Source: CAMTVQ01 sp947085255
GTDB taxonomy: Bacteria > Bacteroidota > Bacteroidia > Sphingobacteriales > Sphingobacteriaceae
Assembly: GCA_947085255.1 (NCBI GenBank)
Contig: CAMTVQ010000011.1
Location: 1 to 64,000, forward strand
Length of the DNA: 64,000 nt
Direction of reading: 5' to 3'
Shown: positions 53,354-62,679 of the stretch, one piece after another
Position numbering within the stretch: the first letter of the stretch is position 1
Layout of the letters: every line of letters begins with the position of its first letter
The notes under the pieces: generated by a model
Database searches by the model: none
What the model was told of the DNA's origin: nothing
Seen by the model: the letters and a program-made list of their open reading frames with translations, nothing else
Position numbers and translations under genes: made by a program

Positions 53354-53463
53354 TTTTAATGTTTACTCAATTGCTTACATCAAAAGTAATAGAAAAAAAT
53401 GAGTAAACATTAAAATATTGTTTGTTTTAATGTTTATGCGATTTTTGGCATTAAAATTATGCC
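53354..53463 (-). promoter_or_regulatory. fic promoter with palindromic operator-like array
   Basis: Reading toward fic, a TACTTTTG -7 box occupies 53388 to 53381, giving a start near 53374. It is bracketed by a perfect 16-bp inverted pair: TTTTAATGTTTACTCA at 53354-53369 and its complement at 53400-53415. A third partial copy (TTTTAATGTTTA, 53425-53436) and a GGCAT/ATGCC pair (53447-53463) lie further upstream. One arm would cover the first transcribed bases and the other the -33 region, an arrangement suited to repression, perhaps by the winged-helix domain of Fic. Confidence 0.6.
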
Positions 53464-53529
53464 TTAACGTCTAGATATGATACTTAAAAACAATAAACGA
53501 ATTGTAATAAATTATCAAAACGTGTATGC

Positions 53530-53724
53530 TTTCTTGCTAGCAGACTCTCGTGTGTATAGCCTGTGTGAGGAAAGGACTCTGCGTATTCATTAATTATATA
53601 TCAATCAATAATCCGTACAGGTAAAATCACTACTTATTTGCAGCTACAGGAGTTGACTATCAGCAATAATACGCAGAGTCCCGCATTTGCGCACCGTCCT
53701 TTCTACGAGACTCTGCTGGCAAGA
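53530..53724. repeat. 195-bp structured repeat, copy 2
   Basis: Same orientation and length as copy 1, 1717 bp further on, with differences only at 53545 and 53614. The change at 53545 disturbs the left arm of the outer 13-bp pair by one base, while the 14-bp inner pair is intact. The two copies therefore form a direct-repeat bracket around the fic gene and its promoter, suitable for deletion or duplication by homologous recombination. Confidence 0.85.
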
Positions 53725-53817
53725 GCGGGACGCTTGCGGCAGCGGAGAGCTTAAACAATAGCAATCGCTGCTTTTTTAACTTAATTTAATTAATTACTCT
53801 TGTAAATTAAATATAAG

Positions 53818-54921
53818 ATGATGCTAAATGGCAACTTGCCGGTTAATAAAGAAATTAACTACTACCCAGCTTTAACAGGATTACGATGTGTGGCAGCTTA
53901 TCTTGTTTTTTTTCATCACTTTAATCTATTTCCACCAGGATCATTACTGAATGCCTTTAGTAAAGAGTTAAACATTGGCGTATCCATATTTTTTGTACTA
54001 AGTGGATTCTTAATTGCAGATAGATACCAAAGTAACTTTAGCTTATCAAGAAGCTATTTAAAAGTTTACTTTTTAAACAGAATAGCTAGAATTTATCCCT
54101 TATATTTCATTTTAACTCTGCTTACATTTATTCTAGCTCCTTACGCCTATGATAAACTGAACTGGCAACCCTACTTTACCTTTGAAATCTTTATTTATAA
54201 CATAACATTCTTAAGAGGCTTTTTTGATTCAATATTATTTACTGGAATAATGCAAGGTTGGTCGCTGACTGTAGAGGAGTCTTTTTACCTCATTGGTGCT
54301 CCTATACTATTTTTAGCGCGATTTAAATTTAAACTTCTTTTTTTTCTTGGCTTTTTCTTGTTTGTTGGTATTGTCCTCGTACAAATTTCAAAAATCAATG
54401 CCACTGACTTTGTAAGTAGCTATTATTTTATGTTTAATTACACATTCTTTGGACGAATTTTCGAATTCGCAATTGGCATATTTCTTTCAATAGCTATCCA
54501 AAAGAATGAAAATCATTTTGTTAAGTGGAGTACGTTAATCGGCTTCATAGGATTATTCCTATCTATAATAGCACTTTCCTTTTATCCTGATACTTATATG
54601 GAAATTAATATCTTCCGATTAAGTATATCTAACTTTACGCTACCCATTTTTGTTGCTCTTATGCTGAATGGTTTGATAAAAGAAAAAACATGGGTTTCAA
54701 AACTATTATCTACAAAAACAGCCTTAGTATTGGGCAAAAGTTCTTATGCTTTTTATTTAATCCACTTAGGGGTACTACAAATATTGATAAGCAATTATTT
54801 AACCCTCTTTTCATCTACAATAGCTACTATATTATTATTTGCTATGCTGATTATTACTTCAATCATTCTGTATTACACTGTAGAAGAGCCTTTAAACAAA
54901 AAAATCAGAACACTTTATTGA
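53818..54921 (+). CDS. Acyltransferase-3 family membrane O-acyltransferase
   Basis: A 367-residue polytopic protein of the OafA/YrhL acyltransferase-3 family, which acetylates or acylates surface sugars. Signature pieces: YYPALTGLRCVAAYLVFFHHF at the N terminus with the conserved Arg and His, then NIGVSIFFVLSGFLI, RIARIYPLYF, and WSLTVEESFYLIGAP with the conserved E. About ten hydrophobic helices are seen. There is no SGNH extension, so acyl transfer is completed by the membrane domain alone. ATG 53818 is followed at once by a second ATG, and either could be used. It is the first gene of the glycan locus and ends 7 bp inside the convergent gene. Confidence 0.9.
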   Translation: MMLNGNLPVNKEINYYPALTGLRCVAAYLVFFHHFNLFPPGSLLNAFSKELNIGVSIFFVLSGFLIADRYQSNFSLSRSYLKVYFLNRIARIYPLYFILTLLTFILAPYAYDKLNWQPYFTFEIFIYNITFLRGFFDSILFTGIMQGWSLTVEESFYLIGAPILFLARFKFKLLFFLGFFLFVGIVLVQISKINATDFVSSYYFMFNYTFFGRIFEFAIGIFLSIAIQKNENHFVKWSTLIGFIGLFLSIIALSFYPDTYMEINIFRLSISNFTLPIFVALMLNGLIKEKTWVSKLLSTKTALVLGKSSYAFYLIHLGVLQILISNYLTLFSSTIATILLFAMLIITSIILYYTVEEPLNKKIRTLY

Positions 54922-56501
54922 TAAATACTGATTTTAGGATTCAACTCTTTTAATAATCTTCTCTGGGCTATTGAATAACCTTCCATGAGATAAAGTGAGT
55001 TGTTGCAAGGGTGTTTGCCTACAGTTATTACTTGGTACTTCTCTAAATTATACTGAGCCCTCTTTTCTGTATCGGTAGGTAATAAATAAGAAGCATTTAG
55101 AATAATATATTTCCCTTCTGCCTTGTTGCTATGCCTAGTAGTGAGATAGGGATTTGCAGGAGGAACTGCTATGGGCAAACAACTTGTGTAATCGTTTATA
55201 TAGTTTGCCTGTACTGCTATGGCTTTATTTTCTGCCAATATATCTCTAGGGTATGCAAGCATGTAAAGTTGAATATTCGTACATATACTGCACAAAATAA
55301 TTAAGACTATACCCAACAAGGCTACCCTCTCTTTATATTGTTGAAGCACCAGTAAAAAAACAATTAATAGTATGGGAACATACATGTGTATCAGTCTTCC
55401 ATAAAACACAAAAGAACCCATAACCGATTGATAGGCGTAAATTATCCAAGAACCCATAAACAACATAAAGGTGATAAAGAGTACGTTTTGGGGTTGCAAA
55501 AACTCTTTTAAACGAAGTTGACGTATTTGCTGTATTGCCCAATATACTGAAATTGCCAATATTGCCATACCAGCAACATTCATGGTAAACCAATAGTGTT
55601 TCACAATAAAGCTGAATCCTTCTTCAAAACTACCCTGCGTAATACCGATAGGTTTGCTAAAAAACAGGTTGATATAATTGAAGTCTACCTTGGCTGCCAA
55701 CCATTGAAAAAAGCTAAAAACAACTATAACGCCTGCAAAGAAAGCAACTACTGCCATTACACGCTTATAACTTCTTTTTATTAGAAAGTGCATCAGTAAT
55801 AAGGCATTATTAATTAGCCAAAAGAATACATATCCCGGATACACCGCTAAAGCCAACGTATTGATTGCACCCAGAAATACGGCATTTATTATACTCAAGG
55901 GATTATTTTCAACCGTTTTTTTTAAAAGCTGAGATAGCACAACTACGTAAAGGAATAAAGATATATCGTAAGAGATACAGTGCCTGGAGTATAGGAATGA
56001 TGCCGGAATAAAAAGATACGTTAAAGCACCTAATTGTGCAAAATACTTCTTTTGGCTAAAAGCATACACTATTTTATAAATACCGTATGCAATACCAAAA
56101 ATACAAAACAGGTTAAAAAATTGAGCTATAAGTAAGGATTTTGGGTCTGTATAAGGCAAACCAAATAGCTCCTTTGCAAAAAACTGAAAAGAAGCGGGAA
56201 TCATTCTTACCAGCACATCACCGGGGCGATTGGATGTATCAAAACTTGTATTTTGATTGAATATAAATTCGGCAATACGTTGTATTTTGTTGCCATCGTA
56301 TTCAAAAAATGTTTCAATAACATTGAAACTGGTTAGATACCGCGATTCATCTGGAAAGTAAAGTGCTCCTTTTCCTAAATATACAACATGTAGTAGTATA
56401 GCTACTGCAAAAGCAAGAGATAATGTCTTACTTTGCTGCAAAAAATTACAAACAACAGTCATCTGCGAATAGCTATTTAGCCTTATTTTTGGCAAAGTCA
56501 T
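54915..56501 (-). CDS. Polytopic GT-C-like glycosyltransferase
   Basis: A 528-residue integral membrane protein with about eleven helices. The first extracytoplasmic loop after helix 1 has an acidic pair in YFPDESRYLTSF (about 54-65), as in GT39/PMT-like GT-C enzymes that use polyprenyl-phosphate sugars. A soluble C-terminal segment (about 430-528) follows the last helix. The sugar and acceptor are unknown. It is convergent with the acyltransferase gene by a 7-bp overlap and divergent from the next gene (28-bp gap), so the two promoters must overlap. Confidence 0.72.
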   Translation of the reverse strand: MTLPKIRLNSYSQMTVVCNFLQQSKTLSLAFAVAILLHVVYLGKGALYFPDESRYLTSFNVIETFFEYDGNKIQRIAEFIFNQNTSFDTSNRPGDVLVRMIPASFQFFAKELFGLPYTDPKSLLIAQFFNLFCIFGIAYGIYKIVYAFSQKKYFAQLGALTYLFIPASFLYSRHCISYDISLFLYVVVLSQLLKKTVENNPLSIINAVFLGAINTLALAVYPGYVFFWLINNALLLMHFLIKRSYKRVMAVVAFFAGVIVVFSFFQWLAAKVDFNYINLFFSKPIGITQGSFEEGFSFIVKHYWFTMNVAGMAILAISVYWAIQQIRQLRLKEFLQPQNVLFITFMLFMGSWIIYAYQSVMGSFVFYGRLIHMYVPILLIVFLLVLQQYKERVALLGIVLIILCSICTNIQLYMLAYPRDILAENKAIAVQANYINDYTSCLPIAVPPANPYLTTRHSNKAEGKYIILNASYLLPTDTEKRAQYNLEKYQVITVGKHPCNNSLYLMEGYSIAQRRLLKELNPKISIYQ

Positions 56502-56529
56502 CTTCCAACTATCTTTTTAGATTTAACAC

Positions 56530-57771
56530 GTGAATAAAGGATTTACACAATTACTACTTACAGCTATATTCATAGCACTTATTTGGCTGCTATTACCTAC
56601 TGGTTCTATACACGCGAAGTTAAATTATATTGGTGTACCTGCAATTGCAAATCCGTATTTTGCAGATGTACGTGCCGTAATTAGTGGTATTTTATGCTTT
56701 AAAGATGGCATAGACCCCTATATATCTGGCGCATGTTTATCCTATGATGCCAATTGGGCATATCCCAGAGCATGGTTTCTGCTTTCTTTCTTACCTATTT
56801 CGTATGCTTGGGTTATTTATATAGGCTTTTTTAATATCCTCTTTTTTATTGCGTGGATACTTTATTTAGGTAAAAATCTTTCCAATGGGGCTTATCTATT
56901 ACTGCTTTTTGCCTGTTGTTCTTCTGCCGTACTCTTTTGTTTAGAACGAGGCAATGCTGATCTTTTAATCTTGCAATTGATTGTTGGTGCATTCTTACTA
57001 AAGCGACAAAAAGAATGGGGATTTAGCCTTTCTATTGTATTATTATTAATTGCGTCTTTGCTTAAAATCTATCCTATTGTATTACTAGTGCTATATATAA
57101 ATGATATAACAAACAGAAAAAAACTCATTCAAGTAATCGTAGCTGCGCTATTATTCATCGTTTATTTATTGGTTTTTCGAGCAGACTTTATAGTAATAAC
57201 GCAATTAGCTCCCAGCTTTACAGGCATCTCATTTGGTATAGGGGTATTGCCAAAATTTTTGATGGAAATAAACAAATGGGTTTGGCTATCACAAAATTTC
57301 AAATGGATATGGTGTCTTGTGGCTATATCTACACTGCTATTTGCAGTAAAGGAACAACTAAAAACCACACTGAAAACAAGCGAAATAAGCAATGAAAAAA
57401 CATGGTACTTAGTGGGGGCAATTATTTATTTATTTAACTACCTAATTGGTTTTCAGGTAGATTACCGACTCTTGTTTTTAGTTTTATGCTTACCTAGTTT
57501 ATTAATGCGCATTGGTTTGGTTAGCAATCTTGTTCAATTACTTTTGATTTTTATGGTGTTGTGGGGCAATGCCATAACCATGTGGTTGAATTATTTACAA
57601 TCAAATGTGCCAATAAGTATGGGAGTATATCGACCAAATGTACATTTTACCATTATTGAAGAATCAGCACATGCAATACTGAGTTGGATATTGATTTATC
57701 AACTATTAAAGTATTTTATCCCTCGTTTAAAGGTACTTTTTACACACTATTTTGGGCGCCAAACCACATAA
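56530..57771 (+). CDS. GT87/DUF2029-like polyprenyl-linked glycosyltransferase
   Basis: A 413-residue polytopic protein starting at GTG 56530. Features of the DUF2029/GT87 group: an acidic residue in the first periplasmic loop (NPYFADVRAVISGILCF), LERGNADLLILQLIVGAF and SLLKIYPIVLLVLY. GT87 enzymes are GT-C mannosyltransferases acting on polyprenyl-phosphate mannose. It overlaps the convergent neighbour by 25 bp at the 3' end and lies only 28 bp from its divergent neighbour, a tightly packed arrangement with alternating strands. Confidence 0.78.
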   Translation: MNKGFTQLLLTAIFIALIWLLLPTGSIHAKLNYIGVPAIANPYFADVRAVISGILCFKDGIDPYISGACLSYDANWAYPRAWFLLSFLPISYAWVIYIGFFNILFFIAWILYLGKNLSNGAYLLLLFACCSSAVLFCLERGNADLLILQLIVGAFLLKRQKEWGFSLSIVLLLIASLLKIYPIVLLVLYINDITNRKKLIQVIVAALLFIVYLLVFRADFIVITQLAPSFTGISFGIGVLPKFLMEINKWVWLSQNFKWIWCLVAISTLLFAVKEQLKTTLKTSEISNEKTWYLVGAIIYLFNYLIGFQVDYRLLFLVLCLPSLLMRIGLVSNLVQLLLIFMVLWGNAITMWLNYLQSNVPISMGVYRPNVHFTIIEESAHAILSWILIYQLLKYFIPRLKVLFTHYFGRQTT

Positions 57772-59288
57772 GTATACGTTTGTCCCGTGTGTGGAAGATT
57801 AAAGTTTAACACCTCTCCCCGCAAATAATTAGCTTGCAGCACATTATTATCAACAAGCCAACTCCCAAACATATCAATCATTATTAAATCAAACTGTTTA
57901 TTTGTCAACATGGAATCCATTTGTGATTTATATTGATTGTTCAGTTCATTTATTTGGGTGTAATAACTGTTATTTATAGTCTTACAGGGAAGATACCATT
58001 CAGATAACCCACTATCATATACCGGTTTTCCATGTTCAATAAGGAGCGGCGTAATGGCAGGAGAAGCAAAAATATTTTTATGCGCTGCTACCAAATTATC
58101 GGCATTCTCCCATACCGTTGTAACGTTTGCATTTACAAATCCGCCATTGCTTTTTATATAACTATAGATAAATGTTAAATTATAGGCAATTAGGCAAAAG
58201 CCAATTACTTTTATTACACCACTTTGCTTATTGAGCCAGTAAATAGTTAATAAAACCAGATTAGGAGCTACTAATTCTACAGCATAATACACAAAAGCAC
58301 CATAGTTCTCTGCCATTTTGTAATAAAATAGCAATGCCGTACAAACAGTATAAAATAAAAAAGGATGTTTTATACCTGCAATAAGTGGTTTTTGATTTTG
58401 AAAGCTACCCCTTAACAATCTTGCTTCTTTATAAAATCTGTATGAGGCGAATAAAGTCAACACCGCTAATACACTTAATAGTACTGGAAAAACTTGCAAT
58501 CGTAAAACAGCTATTTGAAAATAGCGCCAGTGTGGTGCTGTGGGATAATCGCATCCGATGTTTATAAACAAGGTATTGATCCAGTATAGCGGCGTAATTA
58601 AATGAACCACACCAATCGCAATGAGAGCAACTACTAAATATTGAATAGCAAAACGTATTCCTTTTGATTTATCAACAAAAAATATAAGCCAAAGCGATAA
58701 TAATGGCAAACAAAATACAAAATACACCTTAGCAAATATTGACAATACACCAGCAATATATGCTACATGCATTCCCCTATTACTATAATTTGTAATACTT
58801 GGCAGGTACAAGCAAACCAAAAACAGAAACATCCCTAACGTTTCTGGTCTTGGAAGCGGGATGACAAGAACTAAACAACACGCATAGATTGTTATAATTC
58901 CTAAAAAAGACAGCTGCTTATTAATTGCATATTGCTTACAAATTTTAAAAAACAAATAACAAATTGCTAAAATGAATATGGCAGTAGTAAGCTTGTGGGA
59001 AATCAGCGAATTGGATATTACCAATTCTAGGGGTATTGCTAAAATATTATACAATACCCCATATACATTTAGGTATTGGGGTAAATTATGTGTCACATAC
59101 GGATTTATTCCATTTATCAATGCCTTTGTGGTAAGCAACATTCCACCTTCTCTTAACTCTAATAAGTACGGGTAAGAGATAATATTATAGTGATACACTA
59201 AAAAAAAGCAACTTGCAAAAAACAGAACCAAATATCCAATAATGGATGCCGGTACATTCAAAAAATGTGTTTTAATTCTAAGTTTCAT
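57747..59288 (-). CDS. Polytopic membrane protein, GT-C-like
   Basis: A 513-residue protein with about ten hydrophobic helices and a C-terminal soluble part (about 405-513). The loop after helix 1 carries YLLELREGGMLLTTKALINGI, with acidic/basic residues at the position used by GT-C enzymes. The conserved RPET in PLPRPETLGMFLFLVCL also recalls that fold. The exact family was not recognised, so this is a structural guess. It follows the methyltransferase gene by a 65-bp gap on the same strand. Confidence 0.65.
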   Translation of the reverse strand: MKLRIKTHFLNVPASIIGYLVLFFASCFFLVYHYNIISYPYLLELREGGMLLTTKALINGINPYVTHNLPQYLNVYGVLYNILAIPLELVISNSLISHKLTTAIFILAICYLFFKICKQYAINKQLSFLGIITIYACCLVLVIPLPRPETLGMFLFLVCLYLPSITNYSNRGMHVAYIAGVLSIFAKVYFVFCLPLLSLWLIFFVDKSKGIRFAIQYLVVALIAIGVVHLITPLYWINTLFINIGCDYPTAPHWRYFQIAVLRLQVFPVLLSVLAVLTLFASYRFYKEARLLRGSFQNQKPLIAGIKHPFLFYTVCTALLFYYKMAENYGAFVYYAVELVAPNLVLLTIYWLNKQSGVIKVIGFCLIAYNLTFIYSYIKSNGGFVNANVTTVWENADNLVAAHKNIFASPAITPLLIEHGKPVYDSGLSEWYLPCKTINNSYYTQINELNNQYKSQMDSMLTNKQFDLIMIDMFGSWLVDNNVLQANYLRGEVLNFNLPHTGQTYTYVVWRPK

Positions 59289-59353
59289 TTACTAAAGCAA
59301 TTGAATATAGATTATTATCGATGAATAAATATTAGCATAGGAACATCTATGCA

Positions 59354-60058
59354 TTATTTCTGCGCAATTAACAACACAGATTTTCCTAATCTATGCCCTA
59401 TAATAGAATCAACTAGTTTTGACAATGGTATCATGTAGTTGTCCCATAGTTTTAGCTGTCGCAACGTTGGATAACTCTGTTTCAGCAGCGATTTATTTGC
59501 AAAAGATGCCAGTAGACCTATAGAGTCTAAGTACTTTAGTTGATTTATTTTAAACTCAACCGGCAATACTGCTCGTAGCATCTCTTTATTATACCTGCGG
59601 TAATGCCCTATGATTTTATCAAACGGGCTGTATAAGAAATTATGAGCAGGCACTAAAATAATTAAGTGTCCACCATTTTTGAGCTTTGTATAGGCAATTC
59701 TTAACTCTTCTGCATCATCCTCAATATGTTCTATCACATCTATGTACAAGATGCTATCTACACTATTATCATCTACAGAATTGGTTAGAAAAGCATTTTT
59801 GACCTCACATTGCTTGGGCAATACTCCCTTTTCTTTTAATACTATAATATTTTGAGCTAAACTTTTATCTGGTTCAATGCACAGCCACTCTTGTATATTT
59901 GGAGAAGTAATTAAGTACTTAGTTGTACCTCCAATACCGGCACCCACCTCTACTACTTTTTGGCCCAAATACGGAACTACAAATTTAGCCCAATATCTTT
60001 TCCAGTTATGCGCATGTTCAAATAAGGTAAGTTCATCACCTATGTAGTTTGTATTCAT
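59354..60058 (-). CDS. SAM-dependent class I methyltransferase
   Basis: A 234-residue soluble enzyme with the class I motif I VVEVGAGIGGTTKYL (about 35-49), acidic motif II CIEPDKS, and motif post-II DSILYIDVIEHIEDDAEEL. The C-terminal part has HYRRYNKEMLRAVL and LLIAQK. These features match Methyltransf_11/23-type enzymes found in surface-polysaccharide and lipid loci. The substrate may be a sugar or lipid-linked intermediate of this locus (inference). A 25-bp gap separates it from the upstream membrane protein gene, suggesting a common transcript. Confidence 0.85.
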   Translation of the reverse strand: MNTNYIGDELTLFEHAHNWKRYWAKFVVPYLGQKVVEVGAGIGGTTKYLITSPNIQEWLCIEPDKSLAQNIIVLKEKGVLPKQCEVKNAFLTNSVDDNSVDSILYIDVIEHIEDDAEELRIAYTKLKNGGHLIILVPAHNFLYSPFDKIIGHYRRYNKEMLRAVLPVEFKINQLKYLDSIGLLASFANKSLLKQSYPTLRQLKLWDNYMIPLSKLVDSIIGHRLGKSVLLIAQK

Positions 60059-60083
60059 TGATAAAGAAACTTTACAATTAAAA

Positions 60084-61706
60084 TTATTTTATTACTACAG
60101 GCATATTACTACTATAAGCAGCTGCATTGGCGGAGAGTTCTAATTTACACTCTCTCTGGTACTGATTTTTTACAATTCCTATCAATCCTTGCATCATGCT
60201 ATAATGCATCCCCATAAAAACTGCTTTTTCCGAATGCAATGCCATATCCATAGCATCTTTATATCCGTGTTGCTTAAATACTTCTTTATGAAATGGCGAT
60301 TGATTACACCACCCTGTTATTAAAAAATTATTCGCTAAATATTTAGTTGGGGAGGTACTTATCTCTAAAGCATTGCTCGGATAAAAACCAGAAGATGTAA
60401 TATGGAATACTGTTGGATTTTCTTCAAAATCTTTATCAATAACCCTTAAAGAGGCTTTCTGGCTTTCAATATACTTGTTTGCCTCAGGCAAATAAGTAAA
60501 AAATCGATACAATACCGGCATTACAGCTATTAGCACTAGCAGTAAAGTATAACGCTTGCTTATACGAATATGCTCAAATAAAAGCCACCAAGTACACATT
60601 ATACCTAACATTACAAAAGAAATAACGGCTCTATAGGGTGTCCTTGCAAATACAATCAATAATAAGATAATAGAGCAAGACAAAATTATGGGCAAGAATA
60701 TTTTAAAAAAAGGTGCATTAAGACGCTTTACAAAAACAAATGGCAACAGTACCAAAAAGATAAAATACCACATATCTATGGTTATATTTTTTGCCGTCAA
60801 TAGTACTTGTTCCAGTGTAGTTTTAGATGCTAAAACTTTTGCTGCATAGATCACTTTGTCTCTGGCAAATACTTTTTCGTCGGACCAAAAGTGAACCGTG
60901 CAGCATTGAACCTCAGAAAAACTCCACCCAATATTCTCTAACATTGGTATTTTAGTATAGTCTAATGGATCATTTGCTAAAACTTCAGCACTGTACAAAA
61001 AATCCAGGAAGTTAGGACTTCCCATCTCTATTTGATACATTAACCTATCATACAAACGTATAGGCACATAAAGTATAAGCAGTGCAAATGCCAGTTGAAT
61101 TACTATTTTTCTTTTATGCAGATAATACTCATAAGCCAATAATGGCAGTAGGAATAACATACTACCATAAAATATCTGGTAACGGATCAAGTATGCAGTA
61201 CCAAAAAGCACTAAAAGAATATAGAATGCTTTTTTACCGATTTTTATATTGTTGCCTAATAAATGAAATAAGTAAAGAATAGCTGCTAATACTGGCAAAA
61301 AGCCTGTTGAGGTAAATTGTAAACGAAAGAATAAAGACAAGCCAAATGTTACATAGAAAAGAGCAAAAAACAGCCACCCTTTAAAATAACCCCATTGCTT
61401 TAGTGCTGTGTAAAGAATAAAGGACGAACTAAAATATTGTACGCTGTACAAAAATACGGTGTACCAATTAACCTCGTCTGTGATGTGGTATAAAACTTTA
61501 AGTATCTGCCCAATAAATACATTCATTAAAACTAAATACTCATTAGGGCTGCCCGTAAAAAAGCCCGACGCTATCATGTTCATTCCAGCATCATCATTTA
61601 TACTATCAAATGCTGGGGTTAACCACCACGAAGCAACTACAATCACTACCAAATTGACCACAAGCGCGATTAATAAAGAAGGGCGTATAGTGAAACTTAA
61701 ATTCAT
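60084..61706 (-). CDS. Large polytopic membrane protein, GT-C-like, unknown
   Basis: A 540-residue protein with about eleven helices. The first loop after helix 1 is SWWLTPAFDSINDDAGMNMI, whose DSINDD acidic cluster is the type of position used by polyprenyl-phosphate-sugar-dependent GT-C enzymes. It has a C-terminal soluble domain (about 420-540). I did not recognise a named family. The start at 61706 lies 3 bp from the stop of the upstream GT2 gene, so the two are surely cotranscribed and probably functionally linked. Confidence 0.65.
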   Translation of the reverse strand: MNLSFTIRPSLLIALVVNLVVIVVASWWLTPAFDSINDDAGMNMIASGFFTGSPNEYLVLMNVFIGQILKVLYHITDEVNWYTVFLYSVQYFSSSFILYTALKQWGYFKGWLFFALFYVTFGLSLFFRLQFTSTGFLPVLAAILYLFHLLGNNIKIGKKAFYILLVLFGTAYLIRYQIFYGSMLFLLPLLAYEYYLHKRKIVIQLAFALLILYVPIRLYDRLMYQIEMGSPNFLDFLYSAEVLANDPLDYTKIPMLENIGWSFSEVQCCTVHFWSDEKVFARDKVIYAAKVLASKTTLEQVLLTAKNITIDMWYFIFLVLLPFVFVKRLNAPFFKIFLPIILSCSIILLLIVFARTPYRAVISFVMLGIMCTWWLLFEHIRISKRYTLLLVLIAVMPVLYRFFTYLPEANKYIESQKASLRVIDKDFEENPTVFHITSSGFYPSNALEISTSPTKYLANNFLITGWCNQSPFHKEVFKQHGYKDAMDMALHSEKAVFMGMHYSMMQGLIGIVKNQYQRECKLELSANAAAYSSNMPVVIK

Positions 61707-61709
61707 AGA

Positions 61710-62618
61710 TTACAGAACGTTGTAAATGGGCGGTACAGATTTATTGTTCTTTTGAGCTATAAAAATAAGAATGAGTCCGATTACAAAGAAACCTAGACAA
61801 AGCAATGCTGCATTTAAAAAACCTATTGACAGTGTGCTTGCCCATCCTAAAACTGCCTTACTTGTAAAAAATTTCTGATAAACAACGTAAGCAATGGAAC
61901 TTGAAAAAAATATGCCTAAAAGCAATGCTAGCTTTAAGAATAACAATAATACTTTATCGGCATACTCTACAAATGCATTGAAAGCATGTTGAAGTAATGA
62001 GCTAAAATTCATCTTAGATTTTCCATTAATTCGCTTATCCCTATCACTAATTATTGAATAGGTAACGAAACGCTGTTTGGATAAAAATGCAGCCAAATGA
62101 ATAAATGAATTATCTAAAATACAGTTGGCTACCTTTCTATTAAAGAAACAAAAATTGCCAAATTTTAATGTTTTACCTGTGATAAATTTAAACAATAGTA
62201 AATACGCCCAATAAGAAATCTTAAACATCAGATTCTCATTTCGCTTACCCCTGCCTACCTGAACTAAATCTACTTGTGTATGCTTTACTAATTCGTGTAT
62301 AGCAGATGGATTATCCTCACCATCACCATCCATCACTATAAAGTGAGAACATGACTGGTTAAATGCATAATGTATTCCTTGATATATAGCCCTTTGATGA
62401 CCTACGTTATAGTGCAAATCGAGTATCGTTAACTCAGGATGCAGTTTTTGATATTCTACTAATAATGCCAATGTATCATCTGTAGAACCATCGTTTACCA
62501 CAATTAGCACTGTTTCATAGTCGGGTTTAAACGCAGCAGCAAGTTTTTTAAGGAAGTGTATTACTGTATTGTTCTCGTTAAAACACGGAACAACAATTCC
62601 TAATTTAGAAATCTGCAT
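61710..62618 (-). CDS. GT2 polyprenyl-phosphate glycosyltransferase (GtrB/DPM1-like)
   Basis: A 302-residue membrane-anchored GT-A enzyme. Catalytic pieces: VVPCFNENNTVIHFLKKL, VVNDGSTDDTLALL, and the DXD-like VMDGDGEDNPSAI (about 97-109). The KSKMNF segment near 203 and two C-terminal transmembrane helices (about 228-290) are typical of dolichyl/undecaprenyl-phosphate sugar synthases. It would make a polyprenyl-linked sugar on the cytoplasmic face for the GT-C proteins of this locus. The GtrA-like flippase of the lgt operon is a plausible distant partner (inference). Confidence 0.9.
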   Translation of the reverse strand: MQISKLGIVVPCFNENNTVIHFLKKLAAAFKPDYETVLIVVNDGSTDDTLALLVEYQKLHPELTILDLHYNVGHQRAIYQGIHYAFNQSCSHFIVMDGDGEDNPSAIHELVKHTQVDLVQVGRGKRNENLMFKISYWAYLLLFKFITGKTLKFGNFCFFNRKVANCILDNSFIHLAAFLSKQRFVTYSIISDRDKRINGKSKMNFSSLLQHAFNAFVEYADKVLLLFLKLALLLGIFFSSSIAYVVYQKFFTSKAVLGWASTLSIGFLNAALLCLGFFVIGLILIFIAQKNNKSVPPIYNVL

Positions 62619-62679
62619 AGTTCAAATTCAGAAACGAATATATTTTTCAAAATTAGATTTAATTGTGGTAGAAAATAAT

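Larger units (their letters stand above)
53340..53817. repeat. Intergenic region fic to acyltransferase
   Basis: A 478-bp gap without a gene. From left to right it contains the fic promoter and operator-like sites (53354-53463), the second copy of the 195-bp element (53530-53724), and directly abutting it the second 22-bp AGCGGGACGCTTGCGG block (53724-53745). The last 70 bp are AT-rich and probably carry the promoter of the acyltransferase gene. Confidence 0.7.
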
